In this document: positions 24,422 to 32,856 of the stretch, in pieces
Position numbering within the stretch: the stretch's first letter is position 1
Layout of the letters: each line of letters starts with the position of its first letter
NCBI RefSeq assembly: GCF_002265875.1
Contig: NZ_NPFA01000017.1
Span: 1-41,592 of the forward strand
Reading direction: 5' to 3'
DNA: 41,592 bases
Origin: Marinococcus halophilus
GTDB taxonomy: Bacteria; Bacillota; Bacilli; Bacillales; Marinococcaceae
The notes under the pieces: generated by a model
The model's input: only the letters and a program-made list of their open reading frames with translations
Databases searched by the model: none
Told to the model about the DNA's origin: nothing
Translations under genes and position numbers: made by a program

Positions 24422-26094
24422 TGTTCCTCCATCTTTTCCCGAACGTTGATGGAAGCTATGCGTCCTTCTTTCACTGCCTGGGCTGTCTTCCAGCGGTGAT
24501 TAATATCTAACCCTTTTTCCTGGACGTCTGCAAGCTGGGAAAGAATATGTTGTTCTATCAATTCCTTATCTTTTACATCCGGTGTTCCCGGGGACTCTGT
24601 ATGCACCAGCTCGTCCAGGGCCCCCAGCTTCTTAAAGGAATGAATATCATAGCCAGTAGCTGGAACAGTTTCCGACGCCCGCTCTACTTCTTCAACAGTC
24701 CGCAGGGTAACCCGTGCTGCCGATTCTTTAGACATTACCTGTACTTGAACGTGGTCATCGTCTAAGGCAATTATTCTATTTCCCTGCATTCCATGGGAAA
24801 GAAAAGCTCCAGATATAGCTTTCCCCACTATCAGCGTTATGATGGGGTGTCCTTCCATACGGGCTGTGGCATAGGCATCTACAGCGGCTGCACAAGAAAG
24901 ATGAATACCTGCCATCTCTTCATTATAGCCATAGGCCTGACTTGGTGTATCAACAACGGCTACAATAGGCCTTTTCAGACTATTTTTGTCTTCTTCAACA
25001 ATACTATTAATGTATTCCGCTAGTTTCCATCCTTCTTCAAGTCCAAATTCTCCGTCTGTGGCCCTGCGGTATTTTGCTTCTGCATTTGGAACGACCGCTA
25101 AAAAACAAGCTTCTTGCTCTCCCACTTTTCCGCTTCCGTATAGTACAGAAGGAATTTCCTCCATATGGGCGGCATTTTTTCCTGTAAATACCTCAAACCA
25201 CTTTTCTCCCCTACTTTCAGCAGACTGGTTAACAGGGCCAGAGTTTTTCTGCACGCTACTATTATTGGAATGAGTTATTTCTCTAAAAATTTCAGGCTGG
25301 ATTCTCTTACTGGGATCGTGCTGATTAACAATCTGCCTGTAACGGTATATTTGCCTGCTTCTGGGTTCTTCTGCAGAATCGCTTGTGAATAAGGCATTTA
25401 TTTTCGCTTTGAAACTATCGATATCATCTTCAGATAATGCATCTGCTAAATTTGTTTTTACGCGTTGCTCTCCGCCAATAACTCTCCATACCAACCGCCG
25501 ATCGGAAGAATCAAGCTCCGTAATACCTGCTTCCTGCTCAATAACTTCAGGCCCGTTTAAACACATCCTGCCTTCTTTAGTCATAATAAGTTTACTGCAC
25601 AGGCCGGCACTAATGGCCATACCTCCAAATACGCCGATTTTTCCAGGAATAATACCGATTACAGGTACATATTCCCTAAGCGCTATTATTGCTGCATGAA
25701 TTTCAGCAATCGTCAGTAGACCGTAATTTGCTTCCTGGAGCCTGACGCCCCCTGTATCCAGAACCAGAACTACCTGCGTAGAAAGGCCGTTTTGATTATC
25801 ACGCAAAGCAAGCTCCAGGGCTCCGGCAATTTTTGCCCCGGCTACTTCCCCGATACCCCCGCCCTGAAATTGGCCCTCTGTCGCAATTATAACGGTTCTT
25901 TTTCCTTCCAGTAAGCCCTTGCCAATCACTACTCCATCATCACTTTGTGGTACGATTCCCTGAGCCGGAAGGTGTGGAGACTCTATTCCATCGAAAGGGC
26001 CCAACAGCTCTTCGCAGGTATTTTCATCTAATAAAGCATGCACCCGGTCTCTTGCATTTAAGTCTGTGAGGCTCTGTTTATTGGTTAACTTCAT
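24412..26094 (-). CDS. mdcDE: Malonate decarboxylase beta-gamma fusion
   Basis: A 560-residue carboxyltransferase-type protein combining MdcD and MdcE, which remove CO2 from malonyl-[ACP]. The N-terminal half (about 1-265) has ATEGQFQGGGIGEVAGAK, VVLVLDTGGVRLQEAN and PGKIGVFGGMAISAGL, characteristic of MdcD oxyanion sites. The C-terminal half (about 300-560) has VAVVDTPSQAYGYNEEMAGI and GKAISGAFLSHGMQGNRIIA, characteristic of MdcE. In Klebsiella, Pseudomonas and Acinetobacter these are two proteins; here one frame runs through a Ser/Asn-rich linker. It overlaps mdcC by 17 bases. Confidence 0.92.
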   Translation of the reverse strand: MKLTNKQSLTDLNARDRVHALLDENTCEELLGPFDGIESPHLPAQGIVPQSDDGVVIGKGLLEGKRTVIIATEGQFQGGGIGEVAGAKIAGALELALRDNQNGLSTQVVLVLDTGGVRLQEANYGLLTIAEIHAAIIALREYVPVIGIIPGKIGVFGGMAISAGLCSKLIMTKEGRMCLNGPEVIEQEAGITELDSSDRRLVWRVIGGEQRVKTNLADALSEDDIDSFKAKINALFTSDSAEEPRSRQIYRYRQIVNQHDPSKRIQPEIFREITHSNNSSVQKNSGPVNQSAESRGEKWFEVFTGKNAAHMEEIPSVLYGSGKVGEQEACFLAVVPNAEAKYRRATDGEFGLEEGWKLAEYINSIVEEDKNSLKRPIVAVVDTPSQAYGYNEEMAGIHLSCAAAVDAYATARMEGHPIITLIVGKAISGAFLSHGMQGNRIIALDDDHVQVQVMSKESAARVTLRTVEEVERASETVPATGYDIHSFKKLGALDELVHTESPGTPDVKDKELIEQHILSQLADVQEKGLDINHRWKTAQAVKEGRIASINVREKMEEQWI

Positions 26095-26383
26095 CGTTTC
26101 CCTCCTCTAGTGCTTGTTCAAGTCGAAGCTTTACTACCCCGGGGGTAGCGCCGAAATCGTTTACTTGGATATGAACTGCCGGCTCGTTTTCTTCCATGAA
26201 TCGATCAAGCACATACCTCCACATGTCTTCAAATCCGTCTAAACTCGTTCTTATTTCCACAGTGCTCTGTTCGCCAGCAGCAGGCCGCATCAATACTTCC
26301 AGGTCCCCAGAACCAACAATGCCTGTGTGAGCTTTTTTTTGAATAGATTTACTAGCGGGATACTCCAGCGTGAGTGTATTCAT
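26078..26383 (-). CDS. mdcC: Malonate decarboxylase acyl carrier protein (delta subunit)
   Basis: Carrier protein of 101 residues whose prosthetic group holds the malonyl and acetyl thioesters. HTGIVGSGDLEVLMRP contains Ser25, the position modified in characterised MdcC proteins. Length and acidic character fit. Its start overlaps the mdcB end by 32 bases and its end overlaps mdcDE. GGAAGGAGAAAC upstream of ATG 26383 serves as ribosome binding site. Confidence 0.92.
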   Translation of the reverse strand: MNTLTLEYPASKSIQKKAHTGIVGSGDLEVLMRPAAGEQSTVEIRTSLDGFEDMWRYVLDRFMEENEPAVHIQVNDFGATPGVVKLRLEQALEEGNDEVNQ

Positions 26384-27272
26384 GGATATGTTTCTCCTTC
26401 CGCAAATATTTTAAGTCATTAGAAGTTTTTAATGAGTTGAAGCATACAGCGTCAATGTATAGCGTGGCTGCCAGCATATCAGCACATCCCCCCGGCGAAG
26501 CGTTTTTTTCGATAAGCTCTTTATCAAGCTCCAGCAATAGATCCCGTCCGTCTTTATATGCCACTCCCCCCGATAACAGGATCAGGGAAGCTTTGTCATG
26601 CATACTTGCAAGCGCCTCAGAGCCTGCCCGGTGCAGCACACAGGTATCAGAAAGGGAAGCCATAATGGCAACTAAAGTGTTCAAGCGGGAGGTTTTCTCT
26701 GTAAACCCTTTTTTTCTGCTGTTCCAAAGCATTGGAAGCCCTACCTCCGTCACGTGAGGAAATCCAGACCCAGCCTCCCCTTTCGCGCCAGAAATATTAT
26801 ATTGGATTTCTGCCTGTCTCCCATTGGTTTTAGCCGCTCCTGCGCTGGGATCCTTAAGAAGTGCCAGTCCGCCGACCAGCCTGGCCAGTCTTTTTCGGGA
26901 TATTTCTTCTGAGTTCATCGAAGCCATGACGGCAGTAAAAAGACCAAGCGCCCAAATAGCTCCTTTGTGTGTATTTACTCCTTCGGTAGCCAGAAACATA
27001 TTCTTTTCCGCAACCCGCCCAATTTGACCAATATCCTCTCGCAGCGCTTGATTTAACTCAGCCTCATAAGCCCTTTTGGCAATATGATAAAAGGAATTCT
27101 GCAATGCTTCTGCGGAACGGTACATCAGCCTGTAATTCAGGTCCGTGTGCGAACCGTTTTGGTATTTGTCCACTAATCCAGGCTTGGGTGAGAGAGCCAC
27201 TTCCTGAATTAAAGCCTGCGTGGCTGCTTCTGAAAGCATTTCACCGCATTCCGACGCGCTTTGCCATTTCAT
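26352..27272 (-). CDS. mdcB: Triphosphoribosyl-dephospho-CoA synthase
   Basis: A 306-residue enzyme that makes the cofactor precursor 2'-(5''-triphosphoribosyl)-3'-dephospho-CoA from ATP and dephospho-CoA. Family motifs: LIQEVALSPKPGLVDKYQNG near the N-terminus, EGVNTHKGAIWALGLF, ISGAKGEAGSGFPHV, and DTCVLHRAGSEAL. The start chosen is ATG 27272 because GTAGGGAGGACAAACAA lies directly upstream. The in-frame extension to 27350 lies inside mdcA and would add 26 unlike residues. 13 bases separate it from the mdcA stop. Confidence 0.92.
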   Translation of the reverse strand: MKWQSASECGEMLSEAATQALIQEVALSPKPGLVDKYQNGSHTDLNYRLMYRSAEALQNSFYHIAKRAYEAELNQALREDIGQIGRVAEKNMFLATEGVNTHKGAIWALGLFTAVMASMNSEEISRKRLARLVGGLALLKDPSAGAAKTNGRQAEIQYNISGAKGEAGSGFPHVTEVGLPMLWNSRKKGFTEKTSRLNTLVAIMASLSDTCVLHRAGSEALASMHDKASLILLSGGVAYKDGRDLLLELDKELIEKNASPGGCADMLAATLYIDAVCFNSLKTSNDLKYLRKEKHIHEYTHAGVSR

Positions 27273-27285
27273 TTGTTTGTCCTCC

Positions 27286-28932
27286 CTACCACGTTTTAAA
27301 TTTTTCAGGCGGCTCGTACAAGCCATCCGACCACTCCACCAGCTCATCAATATTTTTTGCTGCGAGCAGAGAACGGCTTGCCTGGCTTCTTTTAATCTCC
27401 ATATCCTCTGGAAGAGCTAAAATGCCTCTCTTTCTTAGTGCTTCTGTTGTTTTCTTGTCAGCTTGTCTTCCAAGCGGTGTAATGCCGGCAATGGCTGAAA
27501 TTGCATCTTTCTTTTCTTCCGGGCTGTCCGAGCGGTACAAATAAGCAATACCCTCTTCCGTAACAACATGGGTGACATCATTTCCATATATCATTACCGG
27601 AGCGTTAGGCAGGCCGGATTCTTTTGCCACTTCCGCTGCGTCTAGAGAATCAACAAACACCGGCTGATTCCCTGACTGGTGCGTTTCCACCATTTGAACT
27701 ACCAGCTTTTTTCCTTTGGCCAGTGGGTCCTCAGATGTTCTCATGTTCAGCCATGCCGGAGTAGCATGCCTTCTGCCTCCAGGATCATGACCCATGTTCG
27801 GAGCGCCTCCGAATCCTGACAACCTTCCGTTGGTTACGGTGGAGGAATTCCCGTAGCTGTCCATTTGGAGTGTGGAGCCGACAAACATATCCACAGCGTA
27901 CTGTCCTGCTAATTGAGACAAGGTCCGGTTGGATCTCATAGAACCATCTGCGCCAGTAAAAAACACGTCCGGACGCTGTTCTATATATTTCTCCATCCCC
28001 ACTTCTCCCCCGAAGCAGTGTACGCTGTCGACCCAGCCGCTTTCAATAGCAGGAATAAGAGAGGGATGAGGATTCAGGGCCCAGTGCTTACATATTTTCC
28101 CACGCAGGCCGAGACTCTCACCGTAGGTAGGGAGCAGCAGTTCAATTGCTGTAGTATTAAACCCAATACCATGATTTAGTGACTGAACTTCGTGTTTTTG
28201 GTAAATGCCCTTTATCGCATACATCGCCATCAAAATTTGTATTTCTGAAATATGCCGGGGGTCTCTTGTAAACAGTGGCTCTAATTGGTACGGTTTATCC
28301 GCTTCAACGATATAATCCACCCATGACCCTGGTATGTCTACCCGTGGCAGTTCGTCTGTAATTTCATTTACCTGCACTACTACAAAACCATCACGAAATG
28401 CAGCAGCTTCGATCAATGTCGGCGTTTCTTCAGTGTTAGGCCCTGTATACAAATTCCCGTGTTTGTCTGCTTTATCTGCAGCCACCAACGTAATATTTGG
28501 GGTTAAGTCGATAAACAAACGACCGTACAGTTCAATATACGTATGAATGCCGCCTACCTTCATGGTCCCGTCCTCTATCATTTGAGCTGTTCGAAGACTT
28601 TGCGGCCCTGCATACGCGAAATCTATATTTGTAGCAATTCCTTCTTCAAAAAGATCCAAATGCTCGGGTCTTGAAATGCTAGACATAATCATATGAAGGC
28701 CGTGGACCTTATTTTTATTCACATGCATCAGCGCCTCAGACAAAAAAGATGCTTGTTTCTGATTATTTCCTTCCATCACGACCTTGTCCTTTGGCTTAAT
28801 TAAGTATTCCAGGGCACCTACAATATTTTCCGTAGGAATAATTTTATTTCCGGTAATCGCTTTCATTTTTTCTTTTGTTTCATTTTTAGCATCTCTTCTT
28901 TTTGTCCAGGAAGTAATTGTTGAAGTATTCAT
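27286..28932 (-). CDS. mdcA: Malonate decarboxylase alpha subunit (acetyl-ACP:malonate ACP transferase)
   Basis: A 548-residue CoA-transferase-like subunit that swaps acetyl for malonate on the MdcC carrier, starting each cycle. Visible family features are LIKPKDKVVMEGNNQKQASF near the N-terminus, the central GGEVGMEKYIEQRPDVFFTG, GRLSGFGGAPNMGHDPGGRR, and the C-terminal EEGIAYLYRSDSPEEK with PLGRQ. Length matches MdcA (about 550). It lies between mdcH and mdcB in the operon; the start ATG 28932 follows TATAGAGGAGGTCCAAGC. Confidence 0.95.
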   Translation of the reverse strand: MNTSTITSWTKRRDAKNETKEKMKAITGNKIIPTENIVGALEYLIKPKDKVVMEGNNQKQASFLSEALMHVNKNKVHGLHMIMSSISRPEHLDLFEEGIATNIDFAYAGPQSLRTAQMIEDGTMKVGGIHTYIELYGRLFIDLTPNITLVAADKADKHGNLYTGPNTEETPTLIEAAAFRDGFVVVQVNEITDELPRVDIPGSWVDYIVEADKPYQLEPLFTRDPRHISEIQILMAMYAIKGIYQKHEVQSLNHGIGFNTTAIELLLPTYGESLGLRGKICKHWALNPHPSLIPAIESGWVDSVHCFGGEVGMEKYIEQRPDVFFTGADGSMRSNRTLSQLAGQYAVDMFVGSTLQMDSYGNSSTVTNGRLSGFGGAPNMGHDPGGRRHATPAWLNMRTSEDPLAKGKKLVVQMVETHQSGNQPVFVDSLDAAEVAKESGLPNAPVMIYGNDVTHVVTEEGIAYLYRSDSPEEKKDAISAIAGITPLGRQADKKTTEALRKRGILALPEDMEIKRSQASRSLLAAKNIDELVEWSDGLYEPPEKFKTW

Positions 28933-28962
28933 AGCTTGGACCTCCTCTATACTAATTCATTA

Positions 28963-29883
28963 TTAATTGTATCTTTTTATAAGCTCCAGACAGTTGTCTG
29001 CTCCCTGCGTTTGAATGGATAATCCTCTGGCATCTGTGAAGGTCTGGTTAATGATATTCGATAACACTGATCGCGGGGAAAGCTCGATAAAAAGCCGGGC
29101 TCCCCTCTCATAATACATACACATAGCGTCATGCCAACGCACCGGCTTTTTAATACTCTCTGACAGATCCTTTCTTATTTTTTCCGGATCCGTTACAGCT
29201 CGTGCCGAGACATTGGCGGCATAGGGAATGCTGGCTCTCTGTACAGAAGCTTTTTCCAGCTCTAGCCGCATCTGTTCAGCTATTCTTTCCATAAACGGAG
29301 AATGGGAAGGCACCTTTACATTAAGCATTTTCGCAGATGAAGCGCCTGCTTTCGACAATGCTTTCAGGGCTTTCTGAACATTTTGTATCGTCCCGGAAAT
29401 GGTTATTTGTGTGTTCGAGTTAATATTTGAGATAAACACACTTTCCTGTAATGAGAGCGAGGATATGATACTTTGCACATGCCTTTCCGTCATCCCATTC
29501 ACAGCTCCCATTCCAAAACCACTTGAAAATTCACTTTCCATTAACTCCCCCCTTTTTGCCACTAAAGTTAGTGCTTTACTAAATGGCAGCGCATTCGATA
29601 GTACAGAGGAAGTAAAAGCTCCAACGGAATGCCCTGCTGTAAAATGGGGCTTTGCGCCGCTCTCTTTCAGCAACTCCCCCATAGCTATACTCCAAATAAA
29701 TAATACTAATTGGACAGCGTAGGTTGAGGATAATGCCGATTCTTTGTCAAGATTCCGGACGTTAAGCTGCAAAACATCGCTTGCTTCTTCGATGGTGTTA
29801 TTAATAATTTTTTGATCTGGCAGCTCATTTAACATATTTGATTTTTGGGAGCCCTGGCCGGGACATAAAAACACTATGCTCAA
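28963..29883 (-). CDS. mdcH: Malonyl-CoA:ACP transacylase, epsilon subunit
   Basis: A 306-residue acyltransferase of the FabD fold that charges MdcC with malonyl from malonyl-CoA, priming the decarboxylase. The catalytic pair is visible as Ser86 in AGHSVGAF and His194 in VPSHSPFM; the N-terminal FLCPGQGSQKSNM is the usual acyltransferase opening. It starts with TTG at 29883 after AGAGGTGATAC. A GntR-type operator lies about 20 bases upstream of this start, giving the mdc genes a control point separate from gntR. Confidence 0.92.
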   Translation of the reverse strand: MSIVFLCPGQGSQKSNMLNELPDQKIINNTIEEASDVLQLNVRNLDKESALSSTYAVQLVLFIWSIAMGELLKESGAKPHFTAGHSVGAFTSSVLSNALPFSKALTLVAKRGELMESEFSSGFGMGAVNGMTERHVQSIISSLSLQESVFISNINSNTQITISGTIQNVQKALKALSKAGASSAKMLNVKVPSHSPFMERIAEQMRLELEKASVQRASIPYAANVSARAVTDPEKIRKDLSESIKKPVRWHDAMCMYYERGARLFIELSPRSVLSNIINQTFTDARGLSIQTQGADNCLELIKRYN

Positions 29884-29904
29884 AGTATCACCTCTATATA
29901 GTCG

Positions 29905-29916
29905 ATTGTCGACAAT
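29905..29916. promoter_or_regulatory. GntR-type operator upstream of mdcH
   Basis: Perfect 12-bp palindrome ATTGTCGACAAT, identical to the one at 30694-30705 upstream of gntR/madL. It sits in the 52-base gap between gntR and mdcH. Palindromes of this form are typical targets of FCD-type GntR repressors. Confidence 0.75.
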
Positions 29917-29918
29917 TC

Positions 29919-29950
29919 TCTAACGAGACTTTAATTTACGTCTCGTTAGA
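29919..29950 (-). repeat. Perfect inverted repeat over the gntR stop codon
   Basis: TCTAACGAGAC (29919-29929) and GTCTCGTTAGA (29940-29950) form an 11-bp perfect stem with a 10-base loop. The gntR stop codon is in the loop. No T-run follows on the minus strand, so an RNA stability or partial-termination role between regulator and structural genes is more likely than full termination. Confidence 0.65.
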
Positions 29951-30604
29951 AGATGTTTTAAATACATTTTCCTTTATATTTTTTATTACGTCAGCGTTAT
30001 GGGTCTCTAATAAATCAGCGGCTTTGTGCCACTCTTGCTGTTCAAGTAATTTTAAGAGTTCCTCGTGTTCTCTTATAGACTTTTCGATGTTTCCTTTCAG
30101 CGAAAAAGATAGATTTTGTATGGTTAACAAGGGTTGGCCAAGCCTGGTGTAGGTTTCTTTAATAACTTCGCTTCCACTCATTATAACCATGCACATGTGA
30201 AAAGAGTGGTTCAACTGCGTATACTCTTCTTCTCTTTCCATGTTTTTCATTTCTGAAAGGATACGCTTCATCTCTTCTAATGTATTTGTGTCAGTACCGT
30301 TAGCCATGATCCTTTTCATTACTAATGCTTCTAAATTGTTCCGGATTTCCAGTAAATCATAAATTTCGCTTTCTGTGTAAGTTCTTACCACCGCTCCCCG
30401 GCGCGGGATTTTTTCTACCAGGCCATCTACTGTAAGCAAAAAGATTGCTTCTCTTACAGGAGCTCTGCTTGTACCGTACGCTTCAGCATAAAAAGCTTCA
30501 TTCAGCTTATGTCCTGGCTGCAGCTGGCCGGCTATAATCTTTTTTGAAATATGCTCAGCAATCTTTTGAGAAAGAGCGTTATTCGATAGGTCTATTGAGC
30601 TCAT
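29936..30604 (-). CDS. GntR-family regulator (FCD domain), malonate locus
   Basis: A 222-residue regulator with an N-terminal GntR winged helix (KIIAGQLQPGHKLNEAFYAE, TSRAPVREAIFLLTVDGLVE, RRGAVVRTY) and a C-terminal all-helical FCD domain with likely metal/ligand His residues (NHSFHMCMV, IREHEELL, ETHNADVI). It lies between the mdc genes and divergent madLM. Two identical ATTGTCGACAAT sites flank it, one overlapping its own predicted -35. It is inferred to repress mdc, mad and itself until malonate or malonyl-CoA binds. Confidence 0.88.
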   Translation of the reverse strand: MSSIDLSNNALSQKIAEHISKKIIAGQLQPGHKLNEAFYAEAYGTSRAPVREAIFLLTVDGLVEKIPRRGAVVRTYTESEIYDLLEIRNNLEALVMKRIMANGTDTNTLEEMKRILSEMKNMEREEEYTQLNHSFHMCMVIMSGSEVIKETYTRLGQPLLTIQNLSFSLKGNIEKSIREHEELLKLLEQQEWHKAADLLETHNADVIKNIKENVFKTSSNET

Positions 30605-30674
30605 AATAAAAACTCCTAAATTTTTATTTTCAAAAATTTTTGAATTGTTATTGCATTCTTACTACTTGCATTTT

Positions 30675-30704
30675 ATTATAAAGCAAACAGTAGATTGTCG
30701 ACAA
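30675..30704 (-). promoter_or_regulatory. Predicted gntR-mdc promoter
   Basis: Minus strand: TTGTCG (-35, 30699-30704), 18-base spacer, TATAAT (-10, 30675-30680). The -35 lies inside the operator palindrome at 30694-30705, so the regulator can block its own operon. Confidence 0.65.
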
Positions 30705-30705
30705 T
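30694..30705. promoter_or_regulatory. GntR-type operator between gntR and madL
   Basis: Second copy of ATTGTCGACAAT, in the divergent gntR/madL control region and over the gntR -35 box. Two exact copies of a 12-bp palindrome both flanking one regulator gene are unlikely by chance. Confidence 0.8.
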
Positions 30706-30721
30706 ATTTTTTTTAACATTT

Positions 30722-30736
30722 TTGTAAGCGCTTACT
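30722..30736 (+). promoter_or_regulatory. CcpA cre box upstream of madL
   Basis: TTGTAAGCGCTTACT fits the cre consensus WTGNAANCGNWWNCW at every position. It lies about 32 bases before the madL start, a place where CcpA would block transcription when preferred sugars are present. Confidence 0.7.
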
Positions 30737-30768
30737 GATTTTAAAATTTTTATTAAGGAGACGATCAC

Positions 30769-31161
30769 ATGGTTATTTTTGGTGTAGCTCTACTGGCTTT
30801 TTGTATGCTGCTCGGTGTCTACTTTGGAGATCTTTTAGGAATAGTGATGGGGGTAGATGCAAATATTGGCGGTGTCGGAATCTCGATGGTCTTCCTTGTG
30901 CTTATCGTCGATTATTTAAAGCGAAACAAAAAAATCACCCAGAAATCTGAAGACGGAATGGCTTTCTGGGGTGCCATGTACATCCCTATTGTCATTGCCA
31001 TGTCTGCTCAGCAAAACGTAGTAGGAGCCATTTCCGGAGGGCCCATGGCAATCACAGCCGGTGTGCTCGCGGTTGCTGCCAGTTTTGCCCTCGTACCGGT
31101 AATTACTAAAATAGGCCAGCAAAAAGATGAAGAATACGTGACGAAGAAGATCTTTAAATAA
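30769..31161 (+). CDS. madL: Malonate transporter subunit MadL
   Basis: A 130-residue membrane protein with about four helices. The N-terminal MVIFGVALLAFCMLLGVYFG with GVDANIGGVGISM and the later GAMYIPIVIAMSAQQNVVGA match MadL, the small subunit of the sodium-dependent MadLM malonate carrier. First of two plus-strand genes; madM begins 15 bases later. ATG 30769 follows TAAGGAGACGATCAC. It is divergent from the mdc operon and shares its control region. Confidence 0.92.
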   Translation: MVIFGVALLAFCMLLGVYFGDLLGIVMGVDANIGGVGISMVFLVLIVDYLKRNKKITQKSEDGMAFWGAMYIPIVIAMSAQQNVVGAISGGPMAITAGVLAVAASFALVPVITKIGQQKDEEYVTKKIFK

Positions 31162-31176
31162 GAGGAGGAATGGTTA

Positions 31177-31941
31177 ATGATAGACTCACTGCAATCCATA
31201 TTAGCAGAAAATGGGCTGATTACTGCCTTCGCTGTCGTCGGCATCACAATGTACCTCTCTTACTTTCTCTCTGACAAGCTTACAAAAGGGCGTCTTCACG
31301 GGTCTGCTATCGCTATTCTTTTAGGTCTTTTGTTGGCCTATATTGGAGGGGTTGTTACAGGCGGAGAATCCGGTCTGGCCGATATTCAGATATTCTCAGG
31401 GATTGGACTTATGGGAGGTGCTATGCTCAGGGACTTGGCTATTGTAGCTACAGCTTTTGGAGCTAGTATTGAGGAGATTAAAAAAGCTGGCTTCAGCGGT
31501 ATTGTTGCTTTATTTGCCGGCATTGTCGTTTCTTTTCTCATTGGGGTAGTAATTGCACTATTATTTGGCTACACCGATCCAGTCGAGATTACTACGATTG
31601 GCGGCGGCGCTGCTACTTATATTGTCGGTCCGGTTGTTGGGACAGCCCTGGGAGCGAGTTCAGAGGTTATCGCCCTCAGCATAGCCGCCGGTTTGGTAAA
31701 GTCTATTCTCGTTATGATCGCCACACCATTTTTCGCAAAGCTTATTGGCTTAGACAACCCACGGTCAGCGATGGTTTTTGGAGGGTTGATGGGCACGACC
31801 AGTGGGGTAGCAGGCGGTTTAGCTGCCACTGATCCCAAGCTTGTTCCCTACGGAGCCATGACTGCTACTTTCTACACAGGCTTAGGCTGTTTGATTGTCC
31901 CTTCATTTTTATATTTTCTTGTTCGAACATTTGCCGGGTAA
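31177..31941 (+). CDS. madM: Malonate transporter subunit MadM
   Basis: A 254-residue membrane protein with about eight helices, the large subunit of the MadLM malonate:sodium symporter. Typical pieces: YLSYFLSDKLTKGRLHGSAI, FSGIGLMGGAMLRDLAIVAT, TIGGGAATYIVGPVVGTALG and GLMGTTSGVAGGLAATDPKL. Ribosome binding site AGAGGAGGAATGGTTA. Together with MadL it supplies malonate to the decarboxylase encoded on the other strand. Confidence 0.93.
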   Translation: MIDSLQSILAENGLITAFAVVGITMYLSYFLSDKLTKGRLHGSAIAILLGLLLAYIGGVVTGGESGLADIQIFSGIGLMGGAMLRDLAIVATAFGASIEEIKKAGFSGIVALFAGIVVSFLIGVVIALLFGYTDPVEITTIGGGAATYIVGPVVGTALGASSEVIALSIAAGLVKSILVMIATPFFAKLIGLDNPRSAMVFGGLMGTTSGVAGGLAATDPKLVPYGAMTATFYTGLGCLIVPSFLYFLVRTFAG

Positions 31942-31971
31942 ATTGAAAACATGCTTTTATATAAAATGATG

Positions 31972-31999
31972 AAGATCGCCTGTGCTTCCAGGGGATCTT
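31972..31999 (+). terminator. Terminator of madLM
   Basis: AAGATCGCCTG and CCAGGGGATCTT pair with one mismatch around a short loop, followed by ATTATTTT, about 30 bases after the madM stop. Confidence 0.7.
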
Positions 32000-32115
32000 A
32001 TTATTTTGCCTGAAGTGTCAGTTTAAAAATGAATTTCCGTATTTTTCATCGTATTCGTAAAAACCATATCGGTATATACACATTATAAAGATATACCCTT
32101 CTTCCGGGCACAGCT

Positions 32116-32676
32116 TTATTGGTCCAACCGTTTTATAAAACCGGCCGGATTACCACCTACAAGCGTCCGGGCAGAAACATCCTTTGTAACGACTGCTCCC
32201 GAAGCAATTACTGCGCCGTCTTCAATGCGAATGCCGGGATTAATAATGGCTCCTCCCCCGATCCACACGTTATCCCCTATCGTCACAGGCGAACCGTACT
32301 CCTGCAGCGTAGCCCGTGCTGCTTCCCCCATCGGGTGATTGACGGTGTATATGTGTACCCCGGGCCCTAGCATTACTCCGTCGCCAAACGTAATTGGCGC
32401 CTCGTCGAGCATGACGCAGTTGACGTTGGCAAAAAAGCGGTCCCCAAGGTGGATATTGTAGCCGTAATCACACCAGAACGGCGCCCCGATACGGGCTTCC
32501 TTTCCCATCGTCCCTACAATTTCCTGTAGTATCTGCTTGCTTTTTTCTTTTCCGCGTATACTGATGGAGTTATAGTCTTCGAGCAGCAGCTTCGTTTGGA
32601 GCCGTTCCGCTGCAAGCTCCGAATCGTGCGGGAGAAAAAGTTCTCCATCCATCATTTTTTCTTTCTCGCTTTTCAT
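32116..32676 (-). CDS. Sugar O-acetyltransferase (maltose acetyltransferase type)
   Basis: Hexapeptide-repeat acetyltransferase of 186 residues. The N-terminal Mac domain (MMDGELFLPHDSELAAERLQ, then AKLLLEDYN-like) is followed by left-handed beta-helix turns: IGAPFWCDYGYNIHLGDRFF, NCVMLDEAPITFGDGVMLGP, and IGDNVWIGGGAIINPGIRI. HIYTVNHPMG contains the probable catalytic His. Family members acetylate maltose, glucose or galactosides with acetyl-CoA, probably for detoxification. ATG 32676 follows AGAGGTGTGCAA. Single gene, divergent from a TetR regulator. Confidence 0.88.
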   Translation of the reverse strand: MKSEKEKMMDGELFLPHDSELAAERLQTKLLLEDYNSISIRGKEKSKQILQEIVGTMGKEARIGAPFWCDYGYNIHLGDRFFANVNCVMLDEAPITFGDGVMLGPGVHIYTVNHPMGEAARATLQEYGSPVTIGDNVWIGGGAIINPGIRIEDGAVIASGAVVTKDVSARTLVGGNPAGFIKRLDQ

Positions 32677-32856
32677 TTGCACACCTCTTTTAGTTCACTT
32701 CTTAAGTATTCAATGCTTTTATATGCCCACTATACCATTATTCATTTGAACCTGGAGACTTGTTTTGCAGAATGTTCCAGAAAATGCTTTTCTTTTTAAC
32801 ACACTTGTATTAAAAAGTGCTATACTTGCATTAATTTCTAAGTATTGAGGTGTACG

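Noticed and set aside
27273-27350. Longer mdcB start at 27350 inside mdcA
   Set aside because: The extra 26 residues lie within mdcA and lack family similarity; a strong ribosome binding site precedes ATG 27272.
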